Shown in pieces: positions 25,456 to 33,634 of a stretch of 41,077 bases of DNA. Each line of letters begins with the position of its first letter. The first letter of the stretch is position 1. This DNA comes from Clostridia bacterium (lineage in GTDB: Bacteria > Bacillota > Clostridia > Oscillospirales > CAG-272), in the NCBI GenBank assembly GCA_017465885.1, contig JAFTVG010000023.1, forward strand, positions 1 through 41,077, in the 5' to 3' direction. The position numbers were made by a program, and so were the translations under genes. Under the pieces are notes generated by a model, which made no database searches, was not told the DNA's origin, and saw only the letters and a program-made list of their open reading frames with translations.

Positions 25456-27189
25456 ATGAAAGAACTGATTATCGGCAACAAGGCGGTTGCCAGAGGTCTT
25501 TACGAGGGTGGCGTGCAGGTCATTTCCAGCTATCCCGGAACCCCCTCCACCGAGATCACCGAATTTGCCGCGTTATATAACGATATCCACTGCGAGTGGG
25601 CACCCAATGAGAAGGTGGCAATGGAGGTTGCCTTCGGCGCCTCTCTTCGCGGCGTGCGCTCTGCCTGCGCGATGAAGCACGTGGGTTTGAACGTGGCGGC
25701 TGACCCCCTGTTTACCATGTCCTACACCGGCGTCAACGGCGGTCTGGTGGTCTGCGTGGCAGACGACCCCGCAATGCACTCCTCCCAAAACGAGCAGGAC
25801 TCCCGTCACTACGCCATCGCCGCAAAGGTGCCGATGCTTGAGCCTGCAGACTCTGCCGAAGCCCTGGCCTTTGCAAAGAGCGCATTTGACCTGTCCGAGC
25901 AGTTTGACACCCCCGTTCTTTTCCGTATGTGCACCCGTATTGCACACTGTCAGGGTCTTGCCGAGATCGGACAGCGTGAGGAGCACCCCGCAAAGCCCTA
26001 CGAAAAGAATCCCGCAAAATACATTATGATGCCCGGCAACGCCAAGAAGCGCCATCCCATCGTGGAGGAGCGCACCGCGAAGCTGACCGAGTACGCCGAA
26101 AGCTGTCCCTTCAACAAGGTGGAATGGGGCAAGGACGGAAAGCTTGGCATCATCACCGCAGGTACCTGCTATCAATACGTGAAGGAGGTCTTCGGCGATG
26201 ACGTGAGCGTTTTGAAGCTGGGTATGATCAATCCCCTGCCCGTGAAGCTCTTGAAGGACTTCGCCTCCAAGGTGGAAAGACTGGTGGTCATTGAGGAGCT
26301 GGATCCCATCATCGAGAGCCACTGCAAGAACGTCGGTCTTGAGGTGGAAGGAAAGAGCCTGTTTTCTATGATCGGTGAGTTTTCTCAGCAGACCGTGGCA
26401 AAGGCGCTCCTTGGAAGCACCCCCGAAACGGTAAGTGCAGACAGCCCCGTGCCCGTCAGACCTCCCGTTATGTGCGCAGGCTGCCCCCACAGAGGCATCT
26501 ACTACACCCTTGCCAAAAACAAGCTGACCGTGCTTGGCGACATCGGATGCTATACTTTGGGCGCAACGCCTCCCTTAAACGCCCTGGACTCCACCCTTTG
26601 CATGGGTGCCTCCATCTCGGGCATCCACGGCTTCAACAAGGCGGGCGGCGCAGAGAGCGAAGGAAAGACCGTTTGCGTGATCGGTGACTCCACCTTTATG
26701 CATTCGGGCATCACGGGACTGGTGAACGTTTCCTACAACGCCTCCAATTCCACCGTCATCATCCTTGACAACTCCATCACCGGTATGACCGGCCATCAGC
26801 AGAACCCCACCACCGGCTACAACATCAAGGGCGATCCCGCCGCAAAGGTGGATCTTGAAAGCCTTTGCCGTGCCGTGGGCATCAACCGCGTCAGAGTGGT
26901 GGATCCCTACGATCTGAAGGCCTGCGACAAGGCAGTCAAGGAGGAGCTGGCGGCAAACGAGCCCTCGGTCATCATTTCCAGACGCCCCTGTATGCTCCTG
27001 AAGTACGTCAAGGCAAAGGCACCCCTGCAGGTGGATGCGGATAAGTGCCGCTCCTGCAAGAGCTGTATGCGTCTTGGATGCCCCGCGCTGAGCATGAAGG
27101 GCGGCAAGGCAGTCATCGACACCACCCAGTGCGTGGGTTGCGGCGTTTGCGCACAGCTTTGCGCCTTTGACGCCATCAAGGAAGGCTGA
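25456..27189 (+). CDS. iorA: Indolepyruvate:ferredoxin oxidoreductase, alpha subunit
   Basis: A 577-residue subunit. The N-terminal pyruvate-oxidoreductase domain starts SSYPGTPSTEITE (about 24-36); the thiamine-pyrophosphate-binding domain holds GDIGCYTLG (about 361-369) and GDSTFMHSG...N (about 412-440). The C-terminus carries two [4Fe-4S] sites, CRSCKSCMRLGCP and CVGCGVCAQLC. The last cysteine of the second site is followed by Ala rather than the usual Pro. With IorB it oxidatively decarboxylates aryl pyruvates (from Trp, Phe, Tyr) to aryl-acetyl-CoA with reduction of ferredoxin. Cytoplasmic. Shine-Dalgarno AAAGGAG precedes the ATG. Confidence 0.95.
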   Translation: MKELIIGNKAVARGLYEGGVQVISSYPGTPSTEITEFAALYNDIHCEWAPNEKVAMEVAFGASLRGVRSACAMKHVGLNVAADPLFTMSYTGVNGGLVVCVADDPAMHSSQNEQDSRHYAIAAKVPMLEPADSAEALAFAKSAFDLSEQFDTPVLFRMCTRIAHCQGLAEIGQREEHPAKPYEKNPAKYIMMPGNAKKRHPIVEERTAKLTEYAESCPFNKVEWGKDGKLGIITAGTCYQYVKEVFGDDVSVLKLGMINPLPVKLLKDFASKVERLVVIEELDPIIESHCKNVGLEVEGKSLFSMIGEFSQQTVAKALLGSTPETVSADSPVPVRPPVMCAGCPHRGIYYTLAKNKLTVLGDIGCYTLGATPPLNALDSTLCMGASISGIHGFNKAGGAESEGKTVCVIGDSTFMHSGITGLVNVSYNASNSTVIILDNSITGMTGHQQNPTTGYNIKGDPAAKVDLESLCRAVGINRVRVVDPYDLKACDKAVKEELAANEPSVIISRRPCMLLKYVKAKAPLQVDADKCRSCKSCMRLGCPALSMKGGKAVIDTTQCVGCGVCAQLCAFDAIKEG

Positions 27190-27206
27190 AAGGAGAAAGA
27201 AACGAT

Positions 27207-27779
27207 ATGAAAACGACGAATATTATGATCGTGGGCGTAGGCGGTCAGGGAAGCCTGCTGGCAAGCAAGCTGCTTGGTCACCTGTTCGTGAAGAAGGGAT
27301 ACGACGTGAAGGTATCCGAGGTACACGGTATGAGCCAGAGAGGCGGATCGGTGGTTACCTACGTGCGCTACGGTGAAAAGGTATACTCCCCCGTGGTCAG
27401 CGAGGGCGAAGCAGACTACATCGTTTCCTTTGAAAAGCTGGAGGCGGCAAGACACGCTCCTATGCTCAAAAAGGATGGCAAGATCATCGTCAACACCCAG
27501 GAGATCTCGCCCATGCCCGTCATCATCGGCGCGGCAGAATATCCCACCGACATTTTAGAGGAGCTGAAGAGCAAGGGCGTGTACGTGGACGGTCTGGACG
27601 CTCTCTCCCTCGCCCTTGAGGCAGGCAGTGCCAAGGCGACCAACATCGTTTTGATGGGCAGACTTGCAGGCTACTTTGAATTTACAAAGGAAGAGTGGCT
27701 GACCGCGATTGAAGAGGTGGTCGCTCCCAAGTTCGTGGAAATGAACAAAAAGGCATTCATGCTGGGCTACGGACAGTGA
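27207..27779 (+). CDS. iorB: Indolepyruvate:ferredoxin oxidoreductase, beta subunit
   Basis: A 190-residue gamma-type subunit with the family start 'NIMIVGVGGQGSLLASKLLG' (about 4-24) and the conserved 'VKVSEVHGMSQRGGSVVTYVRYG'. It completes the two-subunit enzyme with iorA, whose stop is 17 bases upstream. Length is normal. AAAGGAG lies about ten bases before the ATG. Confidence 0.94.
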   Translation: MKTTNIMIVGVGGQGSLLASKLLGHLFVKKGYDVKVSEVHGMSQRGGSVVTYVRYGEKVYSPVVSEGEADYIVSFEKLEAARHAPMLKKDGKIIVNTQEISPMPVIIGAAEYPTDILEELKSKGVYVDGLDALSLALEAGSAKATNIVLMGRLAGYFEFTKEEWLTAIEEVVAPKFVEMNKKAFMLGYGQ

Positions 27780-27828
27780 TCCGCCACCCGACATTATATA
27801 TTGATATATAAAACAGGAGGATCAACCA

Positions 27829-29127
27829 ATGGCATATTTCCAGAAGGAAATCGAAACCGCCTCCCGTGAACAGATCACGGAGTGGCAAAACCAGCGTCTT
27901 GCGGCGACGGTAAAGAGAGTGTACGACAACGTACCCCTTTACAGAGAGCGTATGGATGCCGCAGGCGTGAAGCCTGAGGACATCAAGACAATCGAGGATC
28001 TGACAAAGCTTCCCTATACCAGCAAGCAGGATCTGAGAGACACCTATCCCTACGGCATGTTTGCCGCACCCATGGAAGATGTGGTACGTTTGCACGCCTC
28101 CTCCGGTACCACCGGCAAGCAGATCGTGGTGGGCTACACCCGGCACGACCTGGACGTTTGGGGAGAGATCTGCGCCCGCCAGCTGGTGGCTGTGGGTGCA
28201 ACCAAGAAGGACAAGATCCACGTTTCCTACGGCTACGGACTCTTTACCGGCGGTCTTGGACTTCACGGCGGCGCTGAGAAGCTGGGCTGCGTTTCCATCC
28301 CCGTTTCCTCGGGCAACACCGAAAGACAGCTGACCATTATGGAGGACTTCGGCTCGGACGTGCTGTGTTGCACCCCCTCCTATGCAATGTATCTTGGCGA
28401 ATCGGCAGAAAAGAAGGGTCTTGATACCTCGAAGCTTCCTTTGCGCGCAGGCATCTTCGGCGCAGAGCCCTGGACCGAGGAGATGAGACAGTCTATTGAA
28501 AAGTCTCTGAACATCAAGGCGTACGACATTTACGGTCTTACCGAGATTATGGGGCCCGGCGTTTCCTACGAGTGCGAATGCCAGCAGGGGATGCACGTCA
28601 ACGAGGACCACTTCATCATCGAGATCATCAACCCCGAGACCGGTGAGCATATGCCCGACGGCGAAAAGGGAGAGATCGTCTTCTCCTGCATCACCAAGGA
28701 GGCATTCCCTCTGCTTCGTTTCAGAACCAAGGATATCGGTACCGTCACCCACGAAAAGTGCGCCTGCGGCAGAACCTTCGTAAGAATGTCCAAGCCCATG
28801 GGCAGAACCGACGATATGCTCATCATCCGCGGCGTCAACGTCTTCCCCTCCCAGATCGAGACCGTTCTTCTCCAGATGGATCAGTCGCCCAACTATCAGA
28901 TCATCGTGGATCGGGTAGGTGTGCTTGACACGCTGGAGGTACAGGTGGAGCTGACCGAGGACAAGTTCTCCGATACCGTTGCGGAAATTGCAAAGGTGGA
29001 AAAGGATCTGACCGAAAAGCTCAAGAGCCTGCTGGGCATCGCCGCAAAGGTGAAGCTGGTGGCACCCGGCACCATTGCCCGCTCCGAGGGGAAAGCTAAG
29101 AGAGTCATCGACAAGAGAAAGAAATAA
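27829..29127 (+). CDS. paaK: Phenylacetate-CoA ligase
   Basis: A 432-residue ANL ligase of the PaaK type. The P-loop ASSGTTGKQ is at about 91-99, the [10 protein letters not shown] motif at about 233-242, and the C-terminal '[11 protein letters not shown]' at about 339-349. PaaK converts phenylacetate (or indoleacetate) to the CoA ester. In operons with iorAB it may also run in reverse to make ATP-equivalents from aryl-acetyl-CoA, but that is inference. It lies 49 bases after iorB; AGGAGG precedes the ATG. Confidence 0.94.
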   Translation: MAYFQKEIETASREQITEWQNQRLAATVKRVYDNVPLYRERMDAAGVKPEDIKTIEDLTKLPYTSKQDLRDTYPYGMFAAPMEDVVRLHASSGTTGKQIVVGYTRHDLDVWGEICARQLVAVGATKKDKIHVSYGYGLFTGGLGLHGGAEKLGCVSIPVSSGNTERQLTIMEDFGSDVLCCTPSYAMYLGESAEKKGLDTSKLPLRAGIFGAEPWTEEMRQSIEKSLNIKAYDIYGLTEIMGPGVSYECECQQGMHVNEDHFIIEIINPETGEHMPDGEKGEIVFSCITKEAFPLLRFRTKDIGTVTHEKCACGRTFVRMSKPMGRTDDMLIIRGVNVFPSQIETVLLQMDQSPNYQIIVDRVGVLDTLEVQVELTEDKFSDTVAEIAKVEKDLTEKLKSLLGIAAKVKLVAPGTIARSEGKAKRVIDKRKK

Positions 29128-29178
29128 GGGACGCTTCCCTTTCGAAAAATTCAACGAGAATGAAAGGATGAACACGCT

Positions 29179-29616
29179 ATGTTTATGAAGCAATTATCTG
29201 TATTCGTGGAAAACAAGCAGGGAGCCCTTGCAAAGGTGATGGCTCTGCTTTCCGACAACGGCATCAATATGCGCGCCGTTTCCATCGCAGACACCCAGGA
29301 TTTCGGCATTCTTCGCGTGATCGTGAAGGAGGTCGACAAGGCAAAGGACATCTTGAAGAGCAACAACGTGATCGTTTCGGTCACCGAGGTTGTGGGCGTG
29401 GAGCTTGCAGACACCCCCGGTGCTCTTTCCAAGGTCATGGCTGTTTTAGACGAGGGCAACATAAACCTGGAATACGTTTACGCCTTCGTGACCCCCGGCA
29501 AGGCTGAAAGTGCTTATATGGTGGTCAGAGCAGGCGACAACGCCAAGGCAACCGCGGTATTGAACGCCGCAGGCATCCATACCCTTACGCAGGAAGACCT
29601 GGAAGCGATGCTGTAA
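29179..29616 (+). CDS. Tandem ACT-domain protein
   Basis: A 145-residue protein made of two ACT domains (about 3-66 and 71-137), each with the start pattern 'Q/ELSVFVENKQGALAKVMALL' and 'ELADTPGALSKVMAVL'. ACT domains bind amino acids; such two-domain proteins regularly close iorAB-paaK operons and probably sense an aromatic amino acid. No catalytic domain is attached. The stop is followed immediately by the left arm of a long inverted repeat. Confidence 0.9.
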   Translation: MFMKQLSVFVENKQGALAKVMALLSDNGINMRAVSIADTQDFGILRVIVKEVDKAKDILKSNNVIVSVTEVVGVELADTPGALSKVMAVLDEGNINLEYVYAFVTPGKAESAYMVVRAGDNAKATAVLNAAGIHTLTQEDLEAML

Positions 29617-29720
29617 TAATAAAAAAGAAGGAGTCCGAAAGAGCGATGTTCTTAGCGGAGAAATCACGAATCAGATTGCTACTATGTTGCAAATTTGATC
29701 CACAGTAAACAAATAAATTA

Positions 29721-29760
29721 GCCCCGACAGATTTGTAAAAAATCGATCGGGGCCATCTTT
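29721..29760. terminator. Terminator between the convergent ACT and DUF3885-like genes
   Basis: GCCCCGA (29721-29727) pairs with TCGGGGC (29747-29753), with inner pairing AGATTT/AAATC. T-rich flanks on both sides are short, so termination may be partial in either direction. Confidence 0.65.
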
Positions 29761-30431
29761 TATTGATTAAAACGGTTTTTCATTTCTTCTGCATCATAAG
29801 AAAGAAAATATGGTTCAAGTGAGTGATAGAATTTTTTCATTTTTTCATGTGTTGCAAAAACAATATCACAACCTCGATCATCATATACAGAAAAGATACA
29901 TTCATTTTGAAATGATACCAATCCAACATTGTGACCGTTCCCGCTAATCTCTTGGTCGATTAGTCCGCTATAATCAAAGGCTTTACCATCCCTATAGCAT
30001 ATGATTCTATTTCTTCGTTGTTTACCGATGTATTCATCATCAAAATCGCCATATGTTTCTAAATCCCTTACTGAAAAATGCCGATATTCCGCTTGCATTT
30101 CTAAAAGGAATCGTAAATTATCGGCTTCACTTTCAAGTGTGTTATGAATACTTTCTTCAACAGTTATTTCAAGTTCTTCAAGTGCTATTTTTTCTGCGCA
30201 ACCACTATCAGAATAATCAAAAATCCAATAATTGAAAATAATGGCATCTATGCCATCAGCAAATAAAATATTAAATATTTCCATTGCGCGATTCTTGGCA
30301 TTGATCATATATTGATCGCCCTCACCAACGCCTAATTCACAGCGCAGTGCATATCGATTATTATAAAAATACGGTTGGAGATATGAAAACTCTTTGTCAC
30401 GTATTAATTGTTCTATCTTACTGTTTTCCAT
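29760..30431 (-). CDS. DUF3885-like protein
   Basis: A 223-residue protein from ATG 30431, with AAAGGA seven bases upstream; an in-frame ATG at 30470 lacks a site. The early segment 'NRYALRCELGVGEG' followed by 'RAMEIFNILFADG', and the C-terminal 'IFSVYDDRGCDIVFATHEKM', match my memory of DUF3885 proteins. Function of the family is unknown; members often sit near toxin-immunity or other accessory genes. The gene is far more AT-rich than its neighbours and has a long leader with palindromes, so it was probably acquired. Confidence 0.75.
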   Translation of the reverse strand: MENSKIEQLIRDKEFSYLQPYFYNNRYALRCELGVGEGDQYMINAKNRAMEIFNILFADGIDAIIFNYWIFDYSDSGCAEKIALEELEITVEESIHNTLESEADNLRFLLEMQAEYRHFSVRDLETYGDFDDEYIGKQRRNRIICYRDGKAFDYSGLIDQEISGNGHNVGLVSFQNECIFSVYDDRGCDIVFATHEKMKKFYHSLEPYFLSYDAEEMKNRFNQ

Positions 30432-30484
30432 TTTGTTTCCTTTCGATGATTTATAGCAATGATTTATCATTTATCGCTAGTTTC

Positions 30485-30517
30485 GCCTTTGTATTACAAA
30501 GGCATCGGGCAAAGCCC
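30485..30517. repeat. Two short palindromes upstream of the DUF3885-like gene
   Basis: GCCTTTGTATTACAAAGGC (30485-30503) is a perfect 9-bp dyad around one base. GGGCAAAGCCC (30507-30517) follows. They lie in the leader of the minus-strand gene. Confidence 0.7.
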
Positions 30518-30548
30518 ATACCCCTAAGGAAGCGCTGTGATGTATATA

Positions 30549-30598
30549 GGCTCCCTCCGGGAGGGAGCTGGCGCCGTAGGCGACTGAGAGAGAGCGCG
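30549..30598 (+). repeat. Palindromic intergenic repeat, copy 1
   Basis: A hairpin GCTCCCTCCGGGAGGGAGC (30550-30568) is followed by GGCGCC-GTAG-GCGACT and an AG-rich tail. Repeats of this form are, as I recall, abundant in gut Clostridia genomes. Confidence 0.7.
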
Positions 30599-30630
30599 TT
30601 ACAATGAAGTTAGCGCAAAACTAAAGTCAC

Positions 30631-30685
30631 GCAGGCTCCTTCCGTCACGCTACGCGTGCCACCTTCCTCTCGGAGGAAGGCTTTT
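30631..30685 (-). repeat. Palindromic intergenic repeat, copy 2 (inverted relative)
   Basis: Read on the minus strand it has the same plan as copy 1: a CCTTCCTC/GAGGAAGG-like hairpin, then GGCACGCGTAGCGTGAC and a GGAAGGAG tail. The two copies face each other about 35 bases apart. Confidence 0.7.
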
Positions 30686-30695
30686 CGTTAACCCC

Positions 30696-30724
30696 ATTAT
30701 ACCACAAATCGGCAGAGAAAACAA
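30696..30724 (-). promoter_or_regulatory. Promoter of the DUF3885-like gene
   Basis: On the minus strand, TTGTTT (30719-30724) and TATAAT (30696-30701) are 17 bases apart. The leader would be about 255 bases and include both palindromic repeats. A perfect 10-bp hairpin CGGCAGAGAA/TTCTCTGCCG (30710-30735) overlaps the -35 box. Confidence 0.6.
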
Positions 30725-30792
30725 GTTCTCTGCCGAAGTTTTGTGCCCACCTATTTCTCCGCTAAGAATGCAGAGAGAAGACTCCTTCTTTT

Positions 30793-31569
30793 TTATTTAT
30801 GAAATCCCATCACGATCCTTGGATAAATCCCCTCAAGGTCGGCGCGGGCATCCAGTGCGCACACCATGCCGTAGCGTTCTTTGCCCTCGGGGTCGGGCAG
30901 GTAAAAGGTGACGGGCAGGGCACAAACGGGGGCGATACGCCGTCCGAAGGGCATCAGATCGTCTAAAAAGACCCTGCCCTCCTCTTCAAATCCGCAATAG
31001 CTTCCGTAGCCCGAAAGGACGGTCTTTTGGTTTTTGGCGGCACTTTCCAGGCATAGCGCCTCGTAGCGGGGCAGATACTCCACCCGTTCGTCCTCGTAAA
31101 GCAGGCTTTCGCGGGGGGCAAGAACGATCCTTTTGGCGGAAATCGAGGCATAACCCTGCTTTTCGTAAAAGGAATAAAGCCCTTCGCTGCCCGGCATCAC
31201 CAGCGAAAAAAGGTCGCCCTCCGCCCTTCGCTCTCGGTGCATAAAGGATAAAAGCGCGCCGCCGATCCCTCTGCCTCTTACCTTGGGGTGGGCACACAGC
31301 TTGAAGATCTGATGACCCTTTTGCCCCTTATAAAAGACGGGATTGGCGCTGACCATCCCAACGGGCGTGCCGTCGATTAAGGCAATATAGGTGTCAAGCT
31401 CGTTGATGACCCCGTATTCAAAGGGCAAACGGGGGGCTTTGTCGGGAAAAGAGCATTCGTATAATGCAAAAAAAGCGTCAAAATGCTCTTTTTTTGCCTT
31501 TTCATAGCAGATCTCGCCCTTTTGAAGATCACTTTCATATAGCTTTGCGGAATAAGAAAACGGGGACAT
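30793..31569 (-). CDS. GNAT-family acetyltransferase
   Basis: A 258-residue cytoplasmic protein. The acetyl-CoA binding motif A reads 'LCAHPKVRGRGIGGALLSFM' (about 90-109), with the RGxGIG loop intact, followed by 'LYSFYEKQGY' (motif B, about 130-139). The C-terminal 110 residues have a second, less conserved domain, so this may be a two-domain GNAT. Substrate unknown. The ATG follows GGAGAG. The stop codon lies in the right arm of the inverted repeat, and a consensus promoter precedes the gene. Confidence 0.88.
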   Translation of the reverse strand: MSPFSYSAKLYESDLQKGEICYEKAKKEHFDAFFALYECSFPDKAPRLPFEYGVINELDTYIALIDGTPVGMVSANPVFYKGQKGHQIFKLCAHPKVRGRGIGGALLSFMHRERRAEGDLFSLVMPGSEGLYSFYEKQGYASISAKRIVLAPRESLLYEDERVEYLPRYEALCLESAAKNQKTVLSGYGSYCGFEEEGRVFLDDLMPFGRRIAPVCALPVTFYLPDPEGKERYGMVCALDARADLEGIYPRIVMGFHK

Positions 31570-31598
31570 CTTCTCTCTCCTTTCGATTTTGCCCCTTC

Positions 31599-31627
31599 AG
31601 TATAGCATCAAAAAGAGGGACTGTCAA
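31599..31627 (-). promoter_or_regulatory. Promoter of the GNAT gene
   Basis: On the minus strand, perfect TTGACA (31622-31627) and TATACT (31599-31604) are 17 bases apart, about 30 bases ahead of the ATG. Confidence 0.85.
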
Positions 31628-31747
31628 CAAAAACGAAAAAAATGGCAGGGGTGAAGAGCGAAAAAGCGGGAAATACTGTGCATAGCGGCGCATTCCGCCG
31701 CCAACAAGACAAGCTTTTCCGTTTTACGGAACAAAAGGAGTATATTT

Positions 31748-32056
31748 ATGACGTTTATTCACATTAAAAGAGCGCTGTGCATTCTTCTTGCATCGCTGTC
31801 CATTTTCGCCCTGTGCGCCTGCGGCGATATGACCACCACCGACGAAAAGCAGGACAAGCCCACCGAGGACGCCCGTCCCGACGAGCGTCCCAAGGAGAGT
31901 CCCAAGGAGAGCCCCAAGGATTCCCCCGACCGTTCTCCCTCCCCCTCGCCCATTCTTCCTCTGCCAAGCCTCCCCAGTCTGCCCGAGACCCTGCCCAATC
32001 TGACTCCCGACAACAATTCCCCCTCTGACGACCTTTCTGCCGAAAACAAGGATTGA
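31748..32056 (+). CDS. Small proline-rich lipoprotein
   Basis: A 102-residue protein with a signal peptide that ends in the lipobox ALCAC (Cys about residue 25). The rest is low-complexity: charged and proline-rich with KESP and SP repeats, then a PxLPxLP segment, and no fold is expected. AAAAGGAG precedes the ATG. It would be a surface-anchored spacer or wall-associated peptide. No homology is recognised. Confidence 0.75.
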   Translation: MTFIHIKRALCILLASLSIFALCACGDMTTTDEKQDKPTEDARPDERPKESPKESPKDSPDRSPSPSPILPLPSLPSLPETLPNLTPDNNSPSDDLSAENKD

Positions 32057-32121
32057 ACGCAAAAAAATCGTTAGAAAACCGCAGAGAAGAGGCACGATCA
32101 CAAAAAAGACACATTTTTTAC

Positions 32122-32150
32122 TTTACAAATTCAAAAAACTGTGTTATACT
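32122..32150 (+). promoter_or_regulatory. Promoter of the HAD phosphatase gene
   Basis: TTTACA (32122-32127) and TATACT (32145-32150) are 17 bases apart. The leader is about 67 bases. Confidence 0.75.
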
Positions 32151-32223
32151 CTACCCTGCAAAACGGTGACCCACGGTTGCCGTTCTACATCTGCGATCTT
32201 TTAAGAGAAAGGAAGGGCTAAAA

Positions 32224-32892
32224 ATGCTTGACACCGTGGTTTTCGATCTGGACGGCACTCTGCTTGATACCCTTGGGGATTTAAGAGCCTCGGTCAATCA
32301 CGCTCTTGCAAAAAGAGGACATCCTCTGCGTACCCCCGACGAGATCCGCGCCTTCCTTGGAAACGGAGCAAAAAGGCTGATCTCCCTATCCGCTCCCGAG
32401 GGGACGAACGAGGGGGAGATTGAAAAACTCCTTGCCCTTTTTAACGACCATTACGCCCTGCACGCTCTTGACAGCACCGCCCCCTACGATGGGATCTTGC
32501 CTCTTCTTTCCGACCTGAAAAGAGAGGGCTTTCGGGTCGCCGTGGTGTCAAACAAGCCCGACTACGGGGTAAGAAGCCTTTGCGACCGCTTTTTTAAAAA
32601 CGAGATCTCCTTTTGCCTGGGGCAAAGGGAGGAGCTCAAAAGAAAGCCCGCCCCCGATATGCTTTTTGCCGCCCTCCGCGCCCTTGAAAGCGCGCCCGAG
32701 CGCGCCCTTTACGTGGGCGACTCGGAGGTGGATCTGCAAACCGCAAAAAACGCGGGGATGCGTTGCCTTGCGGTAAACTGGGGCTTCCGCTCCGAAAAAC
32801 AGCTCCTTGAGGCGGGAGCAGCCACGACCTTTTCTACCCCAAAACAACTTTACGAGGAAATTCTGCGCTTGCGCAGTGAAAGGAAGCTATGA
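32224..32892 (+). CDS. HAD-family phosphatase, phosphoglycolate phosphatase-like
   Basis: A 222-residue soluble HAD hydrolase. Motif I VVFDLDGTLLDT has nucleophile Asp8 and acid Asp10. Motif II is VSNKPD (about 113-118), the catalytic lysine lies in 'LKRKPAPDML' (about 139), and motif IV is YVGDSEVD (about 159-166). The helical cap of the Gph/PpaX type is between motifs I and II. Such enzymes remove phosphate from phosphoglycolate or pyrophosphate; the true substrate is not shown by sequence. The last four bases overlap the next gene. Confidence 0.88.
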   Translation: MLDTVVFDLDGTLLDTLGDLRASVNHALAKRGHPLRTPDEIRAFLGNGAKRLISLSAPEGTNEGEIEKLLALFNDHYALHALDSTAPYDGILPLLSDLKREGFRVAVVSNKPDYGVRSLCDRFFKNEISFCLGQREELKRKPAPDMLFAALRALESAPERALYVGDSEVDLQTAKNAGMRCLAVNWGFRSEKQLLEAGAATTFSTPKQLYEEILRLRSERKL

Positions 32893-33554
32893 CCGACGAA
32901 CTCTTTACAAGAAATCTGATCCTGCGCCCCGTCTCCCCCGAGGACTTGAAGAAAATGATGGCTGAACAGCGGGACCCTCAGGAGATCGCCCATTTAGAGC
33001 GCATTTATCAGATCTGCGCCGCTCATCCTCAGGATGCCCCCTGGCACACCCTTTGGAAGATCTTCAAAAAGAAGAGCGGCGAAGAGGTGGGCATGGTGCA
33101 GTTTTGCGGACTGCCCCAAAACGGCAGAGTGGAAGTCAACTGCGCCCTCAGTCCCGTAAAGGACAGCGGCAAGCTGGCAGTACAAGCCCTGAAAAGAATG
33201 GCAAAGTGGGCATTTTCCAACCAAAGGGATCTGTATTTCGTGTCCACTTGGCTGGCAGACGACGACTCGCCCGCCGCACAAATCTTGGAAAACGCCGGAT
33301 TTGGACAGACCTTCGAGGCAGACGGGATGGTTCATTACGAAATGGCGCGTCCCCGCGTCTCCCTTTTGATGTTGACCATGCTTTTTTTTACGGTGCTCAG
33401 CTTCATTCCCGGCTATTTCTTTGACAGCTATCCTCTTTTTGTCACCATCGGCATCGTGGCGGGCATCTTCCCCGGCCATATTCTTGAAACCAAGGTGGAG
33501 CAATTCCGCGCCAAAAGAAGCCGACGCCACGCAAGAGACCCTCTCGCGCGGTAG
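32889..33554 (+). CDS. GNAT-like acetyltransferase with two C-terminal membrane helices
   Basis: A 221-residue protein. The N-terminal 150 residues resemble RimJ/RimL-type acetyltransferases ('FTRNLILRPVSPEDL' start; 'ALKRMAKWAFSNQRDLYFVS' and 'ILENAGFGQTFE' near the end of the domain). After it, two hydrophobic helices (about 157-177 and 180-197) and a strongly basic tail follow. The acetyl-CoA loop is not well conserved. Membrane anchoring of a GNAT is unusual. ATG overlaps the phosphatase stop (ATGA). Confidence 0.7.
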   Translation: MTDELFTRNLILRPVSPEDLKKMMAEQRDPQEIAHLERIYQICAAHPQDAPWHTLWKIFKKKSGEEVGMVQFCGLPQNGRVEVNCALSPVKDSGKLAVQALKRMAKWAFSNQRDLYFVSTWLADDDSPAAQILENAGFGQTFEADGMVHYEMARPRVSLLMLTMLFFTVLSFIPGYFFDSYPLFVTIGIVAGIFPGHILETKVEQFRAKRSRRHARDPLAR

Positions 33555-33592
33555 GGCGCTCCATAGGCGTATTTGAAATATGCATAAAAAGC

Positions 33593-33634
33593 AAGCAAGA
33601 GCAGAAGGACGTCTTCCGCTCTTGCTTTTCTTTA
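33593..33634. terminator. Bidirectional terminator
   Basis: The 10-bp stem AAGCAAGAGC (33593-33602) / GCTCTTGCTT (33618-33627) with an inner GAAG/CTTC pairing separates the plus-strand acetyltransferase from the minus-strand glycosylase. Confidence 0.85.

Larger units (their letters stand above)
29618..30798. mobile_element. AT-rich islet bracketed by a two-block inverted repeat
   Basis: The left arm (29618-29665) and the right arm (about 30754-30798, read in reverse) share AATAAAAAAGAAGGAGTC exactly and, after an unmatched 11-13 bases, TTCTTAGCGGAGAAAT exactly. Each arm begins at the 3' end of a gene: the ACT gene on the left, the acetyltransferase on the right. Between them sit one AT-rich gene on the minus strand, its promoter and several palindromic repeats. 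No transposase is present. It could be a non-autonomous insertion, or two copies of a mobile tail sequence. Confidence 0.6.
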
